From contig NZ_JPOF01000007.1 of the NCBI RefSeq assembly GCF_000733755.1, forward strand, positions 248,001 to 312,000: a DNA stretch of 64,000 nt, written 5' to 3'. This DNA comes from Lachnoclostridium phytofermentans (GTDB taxonomy: Bacteria; Bacillota; Clostridia; Lachnospirales; Lachnospiraceae). Below are positions 24,334 to 32,960 of this stretch, in pieces. The first letter of the stretch is position 1; each line of letters starts with the position of its first letter. The translations under genes were made by a program, and so were the position numbers. The notes below the pieces were generated by a model. That model had not been told where the DNA came from. It worked only from the letters and a program-made list of their open reading frames with translations, and did no database searches.

Positions 24334-25659
24334 ATGAATACGATAAAACCAAATATGATTAAGAATGAAATTGAAGCTGAAGAATTAAAGAATTATATTG
24401 GTAAGAATGTTACATTACATGGAAGTATCTACAAAATAAGAAAAATGAGTGGATTTTCATTTGTATTATTACGGACGAAGAGATCGGTAGTTCAATGCAT
24501 CTACTCAGAAGAATTTTCAACATTTGCACTGGAGGAACTAATGGAAGAATCCACTGTGAAGATAGAAGCAAAGGTAGTATTGGAAGAACGTTCTAGGGTA
24601 GGTTATGAGCTTCATTTACTTTCTATTGAAGTATTATCAAAACCATTTGAGGAATCTCCTGTGGTAATTCATAATAAGAGGGTCGAGGCTTCTATTGATA
24701 CGCTTCTAAACTACCGCCCGATAACATTACGAAATGAAAGAGAAAGGGCAATTTTTAAGTTACAAGAAGGAATCGCGATGGGATTTCGTAAATTCTTAAG
24801 TGAACAAAAATTTACAGAGATTCATAGTCCTAAAATAGTTCAGATGGGAGCAGAAGGTGGTGCGAATATTTTTTCCTTAAATTATTTTGGAAAAGAAGCA
24901 TATCTTGCTCAAAGTCCTCAATTTTACAAACAAATGATGGTAGGAGTGTTTGAACGAGTATATGAAATAGCTCCTGTATTCCGTGCAGAAAAACACGATA
25001 CTTCAAGACATCTAAATGAATATACCAGTGTTGACTTTGAAATGGGGTACATCGAAAGCTTTGAAGAAATAATGCAGATGGAAACAAGTATGTTACAAGC
25101 TACGCTTCATTTCCTAATGAATAATTATCAAAATGAGTTATCTCTATTAAATATAACCATACCAGTAATAAAAGAAATTCCATCAATAAAGTTTATAGAA
25201 GCAAAGGAGTTGGTAGCGAAGGAATATAATCGAACAATACGTGATATGACTGACTTTGAACCGGAGGAAGAGAAGCTTCTTTGTGAAATCATTGAGAGGA
25301 CAACCGGGAGTGAGTTTGTGTTTGTTACTCATTACCCAAGTAGTAAGAGGCCGTTTTATGCTATGGATGACCCTGAAAATAAAAAAGAAACTTTAAGCTT
25401 TGACCTTCTATTTCGTGGTTTAGAGATAACAACAGGCGGTCAAAGGATCCATACTTATGAAGAGCAGGTTGAGAAACTTAAAAAGAGAGGAATGAATGTG
25501 GAAGATTTTCAAAGTTATTTAATGATGCACCGATATGGTATGCCTCCACACGGTGGCTTAGGCCTAGGCTTGGAACGATTTACAAGTAAACTTTGTAATT
25601 ATATTAATGTTCGATATGCAACACTATTCCCAAGGGATATAAATCGCTTACTGCCTTAA
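24334..25659 (+). CDS. aspS: Aspartyl-tRNA synthetase, archaeal type (probably non-discriminating)
   Basis: A class IIb synthetase of 441 residues. It has an N-terminal OB anticodon-binding domain (VTLHGSIYKIRKMSGFSFVLLR), then IHSPKIVQMGAEGGANIFSL, motif 2 FRAEKHDTSRHLNEYTSVDFEMG, FDLLFRGLEITTGGQRIH and motif 3 GLGLGLERFTSKL with ATLFPRDINRLLP. These follow the archaeal AspRS pattern and lack the large bacterial insertion domain. Such enzymes often also charge tRNA-Asn with Asp. An AsnRS-like assignment is the alternative. The frame is open from GTG 24304, but AGGAGGG is 5-6 nt from ATG 24334. Confidence 0.88.
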   Translation: MNTIKPNMIKNEIEAEELKNYIGKNVTLHGSIYKIRKMSGFSFVLLRTKRSVVQCIYSEEFSTFALEELMEESTVKIEAKVVLEERSRVGYELHLLSIEVLSKPFEESPVVIHNKRVEASIDTLLNYRPITLRNERERAIFKLQEGIAMGFRKFLSEQKFTEIHSPKIVQMGAEGGANIFSLNYFGKEAYLAQSPQFYKQMMVGVFERVYEIAPVFRAEKHDTSRHLNEYTSVDFEMGYIESFEEIMQMETSMLQATLHFLMNNYQNELSLLNITIPVIKEIPSIKFIEAKELVAKEYNRTIRDMTDFEPEEEKLLCEIIERTTGSEFVFVTHYPSSKRPFYAMDDPENKKETLSFDLLFRGLEITTGGQRIHTYEEQVEKLKKRGMNVEDFQSYLMMHRYGMPPHGGLGLGLERFTSKLCNYINVRYATLFPRDINRLLP

Positions 25660-25789
25660 GATAGATTTAAGTCAACATTAGATTGCAATATTTTATATAT
25701 GATATAATATGGCGAGTATGACTTGACATTCATATTCCAGGATAATATTATGGAATAAAATGGTGGTTTATAATGTAAGGAGAAATACG

Positions 25790-26917
25790 ATGGGGAATAT
25801 AAGAAAGGTTCCATTCGATGGGGTGGAGCATTATAAGATTCATGGAAGAACAACAAAGGAAAGAAATCCGTTAACTTTTTTTTGGACGGGAAGTGGAATT
25901 GAGGTTAATGTATCTGGTTCAGAAGTTTGGGTTGAATTATATTCAGATTACGATTGTTTTGAACCTTGGATTAGTATCTTGGTGAATGGTGAAGTGATAA
26001 GTAGGCAGATGGTATTGAAGGGAATGCAAAAAATATGCCTATTTCGTAACATGAACCCAAAAGTGATAAAGAATATCCGACTTGTTAAAGATGTTCAAGC
26101 AATGCCAGATGATGAAAAGCATTGTCTTCAATTATACTCTTTTGAATTAGACGGTGAATTCTATCCAGTGAAAGAGCGAAAATTTAAATTAGAAGTGATA
26201 GGGGATAGTATAACGTCTGGAGAAGGGGCTATTGGCGCGGTGTGTGAAGAGGACTGGATTTCTATGTGGTTTAGTTCTCAATATAATTATGCAACACTAT
26301 TAGCAAATAAAATAGATGCTGATGTTCGAATTATATCCCAAAGTGGTTGGGGTGTAGTCTCTAGTTGGAATAACAATCCTTATGGAGCAATTCCTCCAAT
26401 CTATGATAAAGTCTGCGGGCCATTAAAGGGAGAGAGAAATACAGCGCTCGGAGCACATGAAAAGAATGACTTTCAAGCTTGGCAACCAGATATAATCGTA
26501 ATAAATCTTGGCACAAACGATGGTGGAGCATTTGAACAGCCAGAATGGAGAGATGAACAAACAGGTGAAACATTTAAGGAAAGAAAGAATGAGGATGGTT
26601 CCTATCAGGAAGAGGATCTAGAACGCTTTGAATGGACAGTTCGAGCATTTTTAAGAAAACTTAGAAGATTAAATCCAAACGCTTACTTACTCTGGGTTTA
26701 TGGAATTCTCGGGAATTCACTGTTATCTTCCTTACAAAATTCTATCCATACCTACCAAACAGAGTGCGAAGACTATAGAGTTTCCTTGCTTGAGCTACCC
26801 AATATGGAAGAAAAGGAAGTTGGTGCAAGATATCACCCAGGAAAAAAAGCTCATGAACGTGTGGCTACTATAATAAGTGAAGAAATTTTAAATAGGTTAT
26901 CAAAGCCTGAGAGATAG
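25790..26917 (+). CDS. SGNH-hydrolase esterase, CE2-like carbohydrate acetylesterase
   Basis: A 375-residue two-domain esterase. Residues about 1-130 form a beta-sandwich, as in CE2 acetyl esterases. The SGNH hydrolase domain follows with GDSITSGEG (nucleophile Ser), SQSGWG, INLGTNDGG and a C-terminal HPGKKAH containing the catalytic His. CE2 enzymes deacetylate xylan or mannan oligosaccharides. No signal peptide is visible, so it is cytoplasmic and would act on imported acetylated sugars. The upstream ATG at 25760 is rejected because AAGGAG is 7-8 nt from ATG 25790. Confidence 0.85.
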   Translation: MGNIRKVPFDGVEHYKIHGRTTKERNPLTFFWTGSGIEVNVSGSEVWVELYSDYDCFEPWISILVNGEVISRQMVLKGMQKICLFRNMNPKVIKNIRLVKDVQAMPDDEKHCLQLYSFELDGEFYPVKERKFKLEVIGDSITSGEGAIGAVCEEDWISMWFSSQYNYATLLANKIDADVRIISQSGWGVVSSWNNNPYGAIPPIYDKVCGPLKGERNTALGAHEKNDFQAWQPDIIVINLGTNDGGAFEQPEWRDEQTGETFKERKNEDGSYQEEDLERFEWTVRAFLRKLRRLNPNAYLLWVYGILGNSLLSSLQNSIHTYQTECEDYRVSLLELPNMEEKEVGARYHPGKKAHERVATIISEEILNRLSKPER

Positions 26918-27044
26918 CTTCCATGGATTTAAACGAAAGAAGATTATTTAGTAGTAACAGATTCTGAATAAATTATAGAAATCTGAGAGACATTAGTACG
27001 AGAGGAATTTTTATGATTTTAGTAGGAAGGAACTGAATTAGCTT

Positions 27045-28004
27045 ATGAAATATTTTTATGGAGATAAAAAGAAATCCTCTTACTTTGAAGGATGGTATAT
27101 CAAACAACAAAATGAGGAGGAAACCATAGCAATCATTCCTTCCTTTCATATTGATGAGCATGGAACTAAGAGTTCCAATATTCAAATCATATCAAAAGAA
27201 GGGGCATATTCCTTCTCTTTTCCATATAAAGATTTTTATGCGAGTAAGCGGAGATTTTTTGTGAAGCTTGGAAAAAGTATATTTACAGAAAGTGGTGCAA
27301 GGATAAATCTTCATACGAAAGAATTAACAGTTACTGGACGACTATTCTTTACAAAGAAAACACCTGCTAAAATGAAACCTGACATTGTATTAGGGGCATT
27401 AGTAAAGCCAAATGGCTCTGTATTTCACCCACTACGATATTCTATTATGGGCTACTATGATTATGTACCATTTCTTCCTTGTAAGCATGAGGTTGTGAGT
27501 ATGCTCCATGGAGTATATGGGACGATTGTTATCAATGGAAAGAGATTTGATTTTCGAGATGGGTTAGGGTATATTGAAAAGGATCGAGGACATTCGTTCC
27601 CTACCTCTTATTTATGGACCCAATGTAGTTTCAAAAAGCCATCGGTAGGCAGTATCATGGCATCAGTTGCAGAATTACCATTGCTATCAACTACATTTGT
27701 AGGTTGTATTTGTGCAATCTGGTATCGAGGAAAGGAGTATCGAATCGCAACTTATCTTGGTGGAAAAATTGTTTCCTATTCTAAAAAAGGATTCTCAGTC
27801 ATTCAGGGAAAGTATTTGCTTGAAGTCACTGTGATGAAGCACCAGCCACATTCGTTACAGGCACCTAGGAAAGGCGCGATGAGGAGATGGATTAAGGAGA
27901 GTGTGGCATGCAAGGTTAGATACCGCCTGTATGAGGATGGAAAACTTCTCTTTGAGATTATAAGCAATAAAGCAGGCTATGAACATGTGATTATGAAAGG
28001 TTAG
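27045..28004 (+). CDS. Tocopherol cyclase-like family protein
   Basis: A 319-residue protein with the YFEGWYIKQQ start, HPLRYSIMGYYDYVPFLPC, HEVVSMLHGVYG and GYIEKDRGHSFPTSYLWTQC, which characterise bacterial homologues of plant tocopherol cyclase (a lipocalin-like beta fold). A bacterium of this kind makes no tocopherol, so the real substrate is unknown and may be a lipid or isoprenoid. No signal peptide or membrane span is apparent. It starts at ATG 27045 after a weak ribosome binding site. A bidirectional terminator follows. Confidence 0.82.
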   Translation: MKYFYGDKKKSSYFEGWYIKQQNEEETIAIIPSFHIDEHGTKSSNIQIISKEGAYSFSFPYKDFYASKRRFFVKLGKSIFTESGARINLHTKELTVTGRLFFTKKTPAKMKPDIVLGALVKPNGSVFHPLRYSIMGYYDYVPFLPCKHEVVSMLHGVYGTIVINGKRFDFRDGLGYIEKDRGHSFPTSYLWTQCSFKKPSVGSIMASVAELPLLSTTFVGCICAIWYRGKEYRIATYLGGKIVSYSKKGFSVIQGKYLLEVTVMKHQPHSLQAPRKGAMRRWIKESVACKVRYRLYEDGKLLFEIISNKAGYEHVIMKG

Positions 28005-28029
28005 CGTGCATGATAGAGATATGAAAATT

Positions 28030-28075
28030 AAACTCCCTTTGCATCAAATCTGAGGTTGAAATGCAAAGGGAGTTT
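28030..28075. terminator. Bidirectional terminator between convergent genes
   Basis: AAACTCCCTTTGCAT (28030-28044) pairs perfectly with 28061-28075. The minus-strand copy ends GGGAGTTTAATTTT, so it can serve both the cyclase-like gene and the anti-sigma gene. Confidence 0.85.
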
Positions 28076-28080
28076 ATAAA

Positions 28081-28173
28081 AGATTATCGGAACATGCCTT
28101 TAGTTCCGATAATATAACTTATGAGAAAATGCGAAGCTATTTCTCATAAAAGGTGCGCTTTTAGCACCGTAAA
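28081..28173. repeat. Cluster of three hairpins
   Basis: ATTATCGGAAC/GTTCCGATAAT, TTATGAGAAA/TTTCTCATAA and GGTGC/GCACC follow one another. A degenerate relative beginning with the same ATTATCGGAACATG occurs at 36054. Confidence 0.6.
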
Positions 28174-28183
28174 TCGATAAAAT

Positions 28184-29110
28184 TTATTCTGCAACCCCAG
28201 TTCCGTCATTGGTATACACAATTTCATATCCTTCACAATTCTCTAGTACATAGGTAACAAATTGATTTACTTTTTCCGTGCCAAGGAAAAAAGCTTTACC
28301 AGTATCTAAAATATTAGTCGTAAGGTATCCATCCTCTGTAACACTTAAACTAATATTGTGATAACCAAGCAGAGGGATATCTACACTGATACTCATAAGC
28401 GACGCAAAATTATGCGAATCGAAATCTTTTATCGCAGGTAGTGTGGTATCAGAAAGTAACATTTCCCAGACCGTTATATCCTCTAGGTTTACAAATTCTA
28501 TTAAGGCATACTCCCCATTGTTTTTTGGGGCTTGATACCAAGCAGAACCAAAGGAAATGATATGCTTAAGATTTAGATCCTCTAAAAACTGTGAAAGCGT
28601 ATCGGGTTGATAATATGGATTAATGTAGGTATACCACTCGTTATTTCCCTCAAACGAAATAGCGACTGCAGTATCCGTAGAGATACCATTGATAGCAAAA
28701 ACAGAAGCATTGATTTGATGTTGTGTTCCAGTTTGCTGCTCTATGCCTGTTAGAGTGACTTCCGTTAGAAGGTCACCAATGTTATCTTTCTCAATGGAAT
28801 TTACGGTTGTACTATAAATTGTATTGTTGAAAGGTAACTCCGGATATTTTTCACTGATGGTTAATTCATCCCAAGTTGGTATTTTACCTATCTCCGTGGA
28901 TGAGTTCGTTCTTGATATTTCTTTGATCGGCCAAGTTTTATCATTTGGTGAGCGAAGTAGAAGAAAACTGCATAGGGCAACGATTCCAAAGCAAGCTGCT
29001 ATAGAACCATATTTCACAATGAAGTTTTTTTGGTTAATAGGACGTTCGCTTTGTTCAATATAAGATTCCTCGATACCACCAATTGCAGTAAATAAGCGTT
29101 CATTTTTCAT
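28184..29110 (-). CDS. Membrane-anchored protein, probable anti-sigma factor
   Basis: A 308-residue protein cotranscribed with the ECF-type sigma factor, overlapping it by 4 bp (ATGA). It has a cytoplasmic N-terminus of about 33 residues, a single membrane segment (SIAACFGIVALCSFLLLR, about 36-53) and an extracytoplasmic domain of about 250 residues with no recognised fold. This is the standard layout for a sigma regulator or sensor. No ZAS/zinc-binding motif (HxxxCxxC) is visible, so the anti-sigma assignment rests on context. Confidence 0.65.
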   Translation of the reverse strand: MKNERLFTAIGGIEESYIEQSERPINQKNFIVKYGSIAACFGIVALCSFLLLRSPNDKTWPIKEISRTNSSTEIGKIPTWDELTISEKYPELPFNNTIYSTTVNSIEKDNIGDLLTEVTLTGIEQQTGTQHQINASVFAINGISTDTAVAISFEGNNEWYTYINPYYQPDTLSQFLEDLNLKHIISFGSAWYQAPKNNGEYALIEFVNLEDITVWEMLLSDTTLPAIKDFDSHNFASLMSISVDIPLLGYHNISLSVTEDGYLTTNILDTGKAFFLGTEKVNQFVTYVLENCEGYEIVYTNDGTGVAE

Positions 29111-29667
29111 AGTGAAATTCCCTCCTTTTCTAAATATTCTTTTAATTTATTACGGCTACGAAATAGACTAGCTCTGACGTTATTTTCTTTCATATGAAAG
29201 CGGGTAGCAATTGTAGTCATTGATTCTACTGCCCAGTACCTTCGTATAAAAATGCTTCGTTCTCGTTTCGGTAAGCTACCTAAAAATAAATTAATGGATT
29301 GAATCAGTTCAGTATCTTCCATAATTTTTTCTGGGCTATTTCCGGAAGGAACGCATTCTAACAATTCATCGAGTGCAAGAGGAGTTTCCCCATTCCCGCG
29401 TTTCATTGTTTTTCTTGCTTTATATTTGTTAAAAGATAAATTCCGTGTAATCTTTGCTAAAAAAGAAGAAAAATGAGTCGGGTATAATGGAGGAATAGCA
29501 TTCCATGCCTTTAGCCAAGTATCATTCACACATTCTTCTGAATCCTCACGATTTAATAGAATATTATGAGCGATGGAAAAGCAATAGGAGCCATATTTAT
29601 CAGCTGACTTTGTGATTGCTTCTTCACTTCTTTGATAATAAAGGTCTATAATCTCACTGTCTTTCAT
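29107..29667 (-). CDS. Sigma-70 family (ECF-type) RNA polymerase sigma factor
   Basis: A 186-residue sigma factor. Region 2 is visible in CFSIAHNILLNREDSEECVNDTWLKAWNAIPP, and region 4 in SLPKRERSIFIRRYWAVESMTTIATRFHMKENNVRASLFRSRNKLKEYL. The minus-strand ribosome binding site AAAGGAGGT is about 7 nt before the ATG at 29667. An upstream in-frame ATG at 29685 lies ahead of that site and is rejected. It is followed by the probable anti-sigma gene. A TATAAT-rich region upstream (29745-29775) may carry its promoter. Confidence 0.9.
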   Translation of the reverse strand: MKDSEIIDLYYQRSEEAITKSADKYGSYCFSIAHNILLNREDSEECVNDTWLKAWNAIPPLYPTHFSSFLAKITRNLSFNKYKARKTMKRGNGETPLALDELLECVPSGNSPEKIMEDTELIQSINLFLGSLPKRERSIFIRRYWAVESMTTIATRFHMKENNVRASLFRSRNKLKEYLEKEGISL

Positions 29668-30064
29668 TGGATTACCTCCTTTCATGATTTGTGATCGATA
29701 TACATTTATGCCTTCACTAATATAGACAACATAAAAATAGATTTGTTATTTTTATTATAACAAAAAATATAATAAAATTCACAAAATTAAAGTTAGCTAG
29801 TAAGTGTATACATAGAGGATGCTCTTGGAATTTTGCTCCGATGTTAATAAGATTCCCATAGATTAAATATACAGAGAGAGCGCCAGCTATTTTAAGATTA
29901 AAAAGTATTTAAAGTTTACTCGAAAATGATTTAATACCAGATTAAGCTTCGATTAAATTAGCATGACAGTGATTGACATTCATATGAATGGCTGGTAAAA
30001 TTTAATTACAGGAAAGGAAAAGATAGACATTATATGTAAGGTCGTGTAAACTGGAGGTGAAGAA
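29668..30064. promoter_or_regulatory. Divergent control region: sigma operon (-) and DUF1836 operon (+)
   Basis: A strong plus-strand promoter TTGACA (29973-29978), 17-nt spacer, TAAAAT (29996-30001) drives the DUF1836 gene. On the minus side the AT-rich TTATTATAACAAAAAATATAA region near 29750 may serve the sigma gene. Nothing else is seen. Confidence 0.7.
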
Positions 30065-30625
30065 ATGGGAATTAGTTTTCCAGGGACAGTAATTGAGCGA
30101 CATAATCTAACTTCAAGAGAGTTTTTTGGCGTATTTCGTGTTACAAAAGGCTTGATGTTAGCTCAGGTTAGAGAGATTACTGGACTGGATACCACAACGA
30201 TTCAAAACTGGATTAACCGAGGCTGGGTAAAAAATCCGATCGATAAGCGTTATTCGGAGAACCAATTAGCAAGTATCCTACTTATCCATATGTTACGGGA
30301 TGTGATGAAACTCGATCATATTGCTAAGTTATTCAATTATTTGAAAAAGAAAGAGTTTGGAGATAGTGAGGAAACGCTACTGATATCAGAAGCAGAATTA
30401 TATCATTGTGTCTGTGATATGTTAGATAACATTGATTATGATATCATTCTTACACCAAAAGAATTAGAAAAAGAAATATTTAAAAAACTAAGTACATATG
30501 TTGAGCCGTATGAAGGTGCAAAAAAAAGATTAGTCAATGTTCTAAAGATTATCCTAGTGTACTATGCTTCAGCGATTGTAAAGCGTGAAGCGGATTTGAT
30601 TTTTGCTGATATTATGAAAGAATAA
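30065..30625 (+). CDS. DUF1836 family protein with MerR-like HTH
   Basis: A 186-residue cytoplasmic protein of the DUF1836 family found in Firmicutes. The N-terminal part VREITGLDTTTIQNWINRGWVKNPIDKRYSENQLASIL resembles a MerR-type winged helix followed by helical segments. Such proteins may be transcription regulators, but the function is unknown. It starts at ATG 30065 after CTGGAGGTGAAG and has a consensus promoter upstream. The following NfeD-like and flotillin genes may be part of the same transcript (gap 65 bp). Confidence 0.78.
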   Translation: MGISFPGTVIERHNLTSREFFGVFRVTKGLMLAQVREITGLDTTTIQNWINRGWVKNPIDKRYSENQLASILLIHMLRDVMKLDHIAKLFNYLKKKEFGDSEETLLISEAELYHCVCDMLDNIDYDIILTPKELEKEIFKKLSTYVEPYEGAKKRLVNVLKIILVYYASAIVKREADLIFADIMKE

Positions 30626-30690
30626 GGGGATCATGATAGTTTTTTAATTATGATAACAATAAGCGAAAAAGCGCTAGAATTGAGGTTACT

Positions 30691-31332
30691 ATGAAAGAAT
30701 GGTGGGATAGTTTAAGTCAGATGAGTCAGGTATTTGCTACAGTTGCGATACCAGCGACTGTAGTAATGGTATTACAGACCATTTTGTTATTCTTTGGAAT
30801 AGGGGATGGCGACGATGTAGAAATCGCTGATGATGTAGATGATATTAGTTCCGGTGCCCTAGACGGTTCCGACGGATTGTCGTTATTTACCATTCGAGGA
30901 ATTGTGGCTTTTTTTGCAGTAGGCGGGTGGACTGGAATCGCAGTTGATAATGCGAATGGTTCTGAAGCCTTAGCAATCATTTTATCATTACTTGCAGGAA
31001 GTGCAGCTTTATTTGGAATCGCATATCTATTTAAATTTGCATTTAAACTACAGAATAACGGTACGTTATCCCTTGAAAATGCAGTAGGAAAAACTGGTGA
31101 AGTCTATATTCCAATTCCTGCGAATCGTGGAGGTACAGGCAAAGTTATGGTAACAGTACAGGAAAGACTTTGTGAACTTTCTGCAATTACCTCGGAAGAT
31201 AGAGAACTAAAGACCGGGGAATATATTCGTGTCATCGAAGCCATCGATGAGCAGACAGTATTGGTTGTTAGTCATGAAAGTGATGAAACAATAGAGAAAA
31301 AAGGAGGAATTTCAAAATGGATCCATTCGTAA
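30691..31332 (+). CDS. NfeD/YuaF-like membrane protein partner of flotillin
   Basis: A 213-residue protein with membrane segments near residues 14-35, 65-80 and 95-118. A very acidic loop (DGDDVEIADDVDDISSG) lies between the first two, and a C-terminal OB-fold-like soluble domain starts near ENAVGKTGEVYIPI. This matches NfeD/YuaF proteins that accompany flotillins. It overlaps the flotillin gene by 16 bp. Start ATG 30691 follows TTGAGGTTACT. Confidence 0.8.
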   Translation: MKEWWDSLSQMSQVFATVAIPATVVMVLQTILLFFGIGDGDDVEIADDVDDISSGALDGSDGLSLFTIRGIVAFFAVGGWTGIAVDNANGSEALAIILSLLAGSAALFGIAYLFKFAFKLQNNGTLSLENAVGKTGEVYIPIPANRGGTGKVMVTVQERLCELSAITSEDRELKTGEYIRVIEAIDEQTVLVVSHESDETIEKKGGISKWIHS

Positions 31333-32735
31333 TTTTACTCACAGTGATAGCAGTATTCTTGTTTACCTCAGTGGTGGTTATATTATCAAGATACCGCAAA
31401 TGTCCTTCCGACAAGATCTTAGTTGTTTATGGTAAGGTTGGTTCGAATAAGGACGGCACCTATCGTAGTGCAAAGTGTATTCATGGTGGTGCAGCATTTA
31501 TCATGCCGGTTATTCAGTCCTATGAATATCTTGATTTAACTCCAATGTCCATACAGGTTGATCTAAAGAATGCATTATCAAAACAAAATATTCGTATTGA
31601 TGTTCCATCTCGTTTTACGGTTGGTATTTCAACGGAACCTGGTGTTATGCAAAATGCGGCTGAACGTTTATTAGGACTAAAGCTTGTAGAGATTCAGGAA
31701 TTAGCAAAGGACATTATCTTTGGTCAGTTACGTCTTGTCATTGCAACCATGGATATCGAAGAAATTAACACAGACCGTGATAAATTCCTGGCTGCGGTAT
31801 CGAATAACGTAGAAAGCGAATTAAAGAAAATAGGTCTTCGTCTGATTAACGTAAACGTAACAGATATTACAGATGAGTCTGGCTACATATCTGCTTTAGG
31901 AAAAGAAGCAGCAGCGAAAGCAATTAATGACGCTAAGATTTCGGTAGCGGAAGCAGATCGTTTGGGTGCAATCGGTGAAGCAAATGCAAAGAGAGATCAG
32001 CGTGTACATGTTTCGCTGGCTGATTCCGAGGCTATCAAGGGAGAAAATGAGGCAAGGGCTTCTGTTGCAGAATCGGAAGCTACCTTAAATGAAAAGAGAG
32101 CGGAAGCCTTACGTCGTTCCACAGCGGCAGAAAAGATTCAAGCGGCAAAAGCGTTACAGGAAGCGTATGCAGCAGAAGAAGAGGCAGAAAAGACTCGTTT
32201 TGCTCGTGAGCAGGCAGCGTTAGAGGCTGATGTCATTGTTAAGACAGAAATCGCAAAGAGACAGAAGGAATTACAGGCAGAGGCAGAAGCTGAACAGATT
32301 AGACGTAGAGCACAAGGTGAGGCAGATGCTATCTATGCTAAGATGGCAGCAGAAGCAAAGGGTGTTCAGGAAATCTTAACAAAACAGGCTGCTGGTTTTG
32401 CAGAAATTGTAAAATCTGCTGGCGGTGACACAAATGATGCAGTAAAACTTTTAATTGCAGATAAGTTAGAAGAAATTGTGAAGATACAAGTGGAAGCAAT
32501 CAAGAATCTTAAGATTGATAAGGTTACTGTTTGGGACGGTATGGGGGGTAAAGACGGAAGCCCTACTACAGCGAATTTTCTATCCGGAATGTTAAAATCA
32601 ATTCCACCAATGAACGAGATGTTTAAGATGGCAGGAATGGAATTACCAACTTTCTTAGGAAAAGATTTAGATAATTTGGATGAGGCTGTTGCAGCAGAGA
32701 ATACCGTTACAGTAGAAAAAACGGAAGAAAAGTAG
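31317..32735 (+). CDS. Flotillin family protein (YuaG/FloT-like)
   Basis: A 472-residue SPFH-domain scaffold protein that organises membrane microdomains. It has an N-terminal membrane segment (FVILLTVIAVFLFTSVVVILS), a PHB/SPFH domain to about residue 200 and a long alanine/glutamate-rich coiled coil (about 200-350, EA-repeats such as AEAEQIRRRAQGEADAIYAK). The acidic tail follows. AAAGGAGG precedes ATG 31317, and the start overlaps the NfeD-like gene. They likely form one operon. A terminator follows at 32757. Confidence 0.93.
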   Translation: MDPFVILLTVIAVFLFTSVVVILSRYRKCPSDKILVVYGKVGSNKDGTYRSAKCIHGGAAFIMPVIQSYEYLDLTPMSIQVDLKNALSKQNIRIDVPSRFTVGISTEPGVMQNAAERLLGLKLVEIQELAKDIIFGQLRLVIATMDIEEINTDRDKFLAAVSNNVESELKKIGLRLINVNVTDITDESGYISALGKEAAAKAINDAKISVAEADRLGAIGEANAKRDQRVHVSLADSEAIKGENEARASVAESEATLNEKRAEALRRSTAAEKIQAAKALQEAYAAEEEAEKTRFAREQAALEADVIVKTEIAKRQKELQAEAEAEQIRRRAQGEADAIYAKMAAEAKGVQEILTKQAAGFAEIVKSAGGDTNDAVKLLIADKLEEIVKIQVEAIKNLKIDKVTVWDGMGGKDGSPTTANFLSGMLKSIPPMNEMFKMAGMELPTFLGKDLDNLDEAVAAENTVTVEKTEEK

Positions 32736-32756
32736 AAACGGTTATTAACCATAACA

Positions 32757-32862
32757 AGGAAGCCCTCCGCTTACAGCGGGGGGACTTCCTTTTTTGTAGC
32801 AGGAGTTTAGATTCTTTTAAAATACCTCAGAGTGGCAAAGAGGTAGAGCTAGTAGCACTAAT
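32757..32862. repeat. Terminator-plus-tail repeat element, copy 1
   Basis: The hairpin AGGAAGCCCTCCGC...GCGGGGGGACTTCCT with T-run is followed by a tail with AGTAGGAGT-like, AAAATACC and GAGGTAGAGCTAGTAG segments. An aligned copy is at 50273-50378. The hairpin also works as the flotillin operon terminator. Confidence 0.8.
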
Positions 32863-32960
32863 TTTTTACGTAAGTTTTACTGTTAAGTATCTAAACTTTT
32901 GACAAACCCGTATTAGGATAAAGATGTAATTAGATAATCTATAATACTAGGGAGGTCAAT

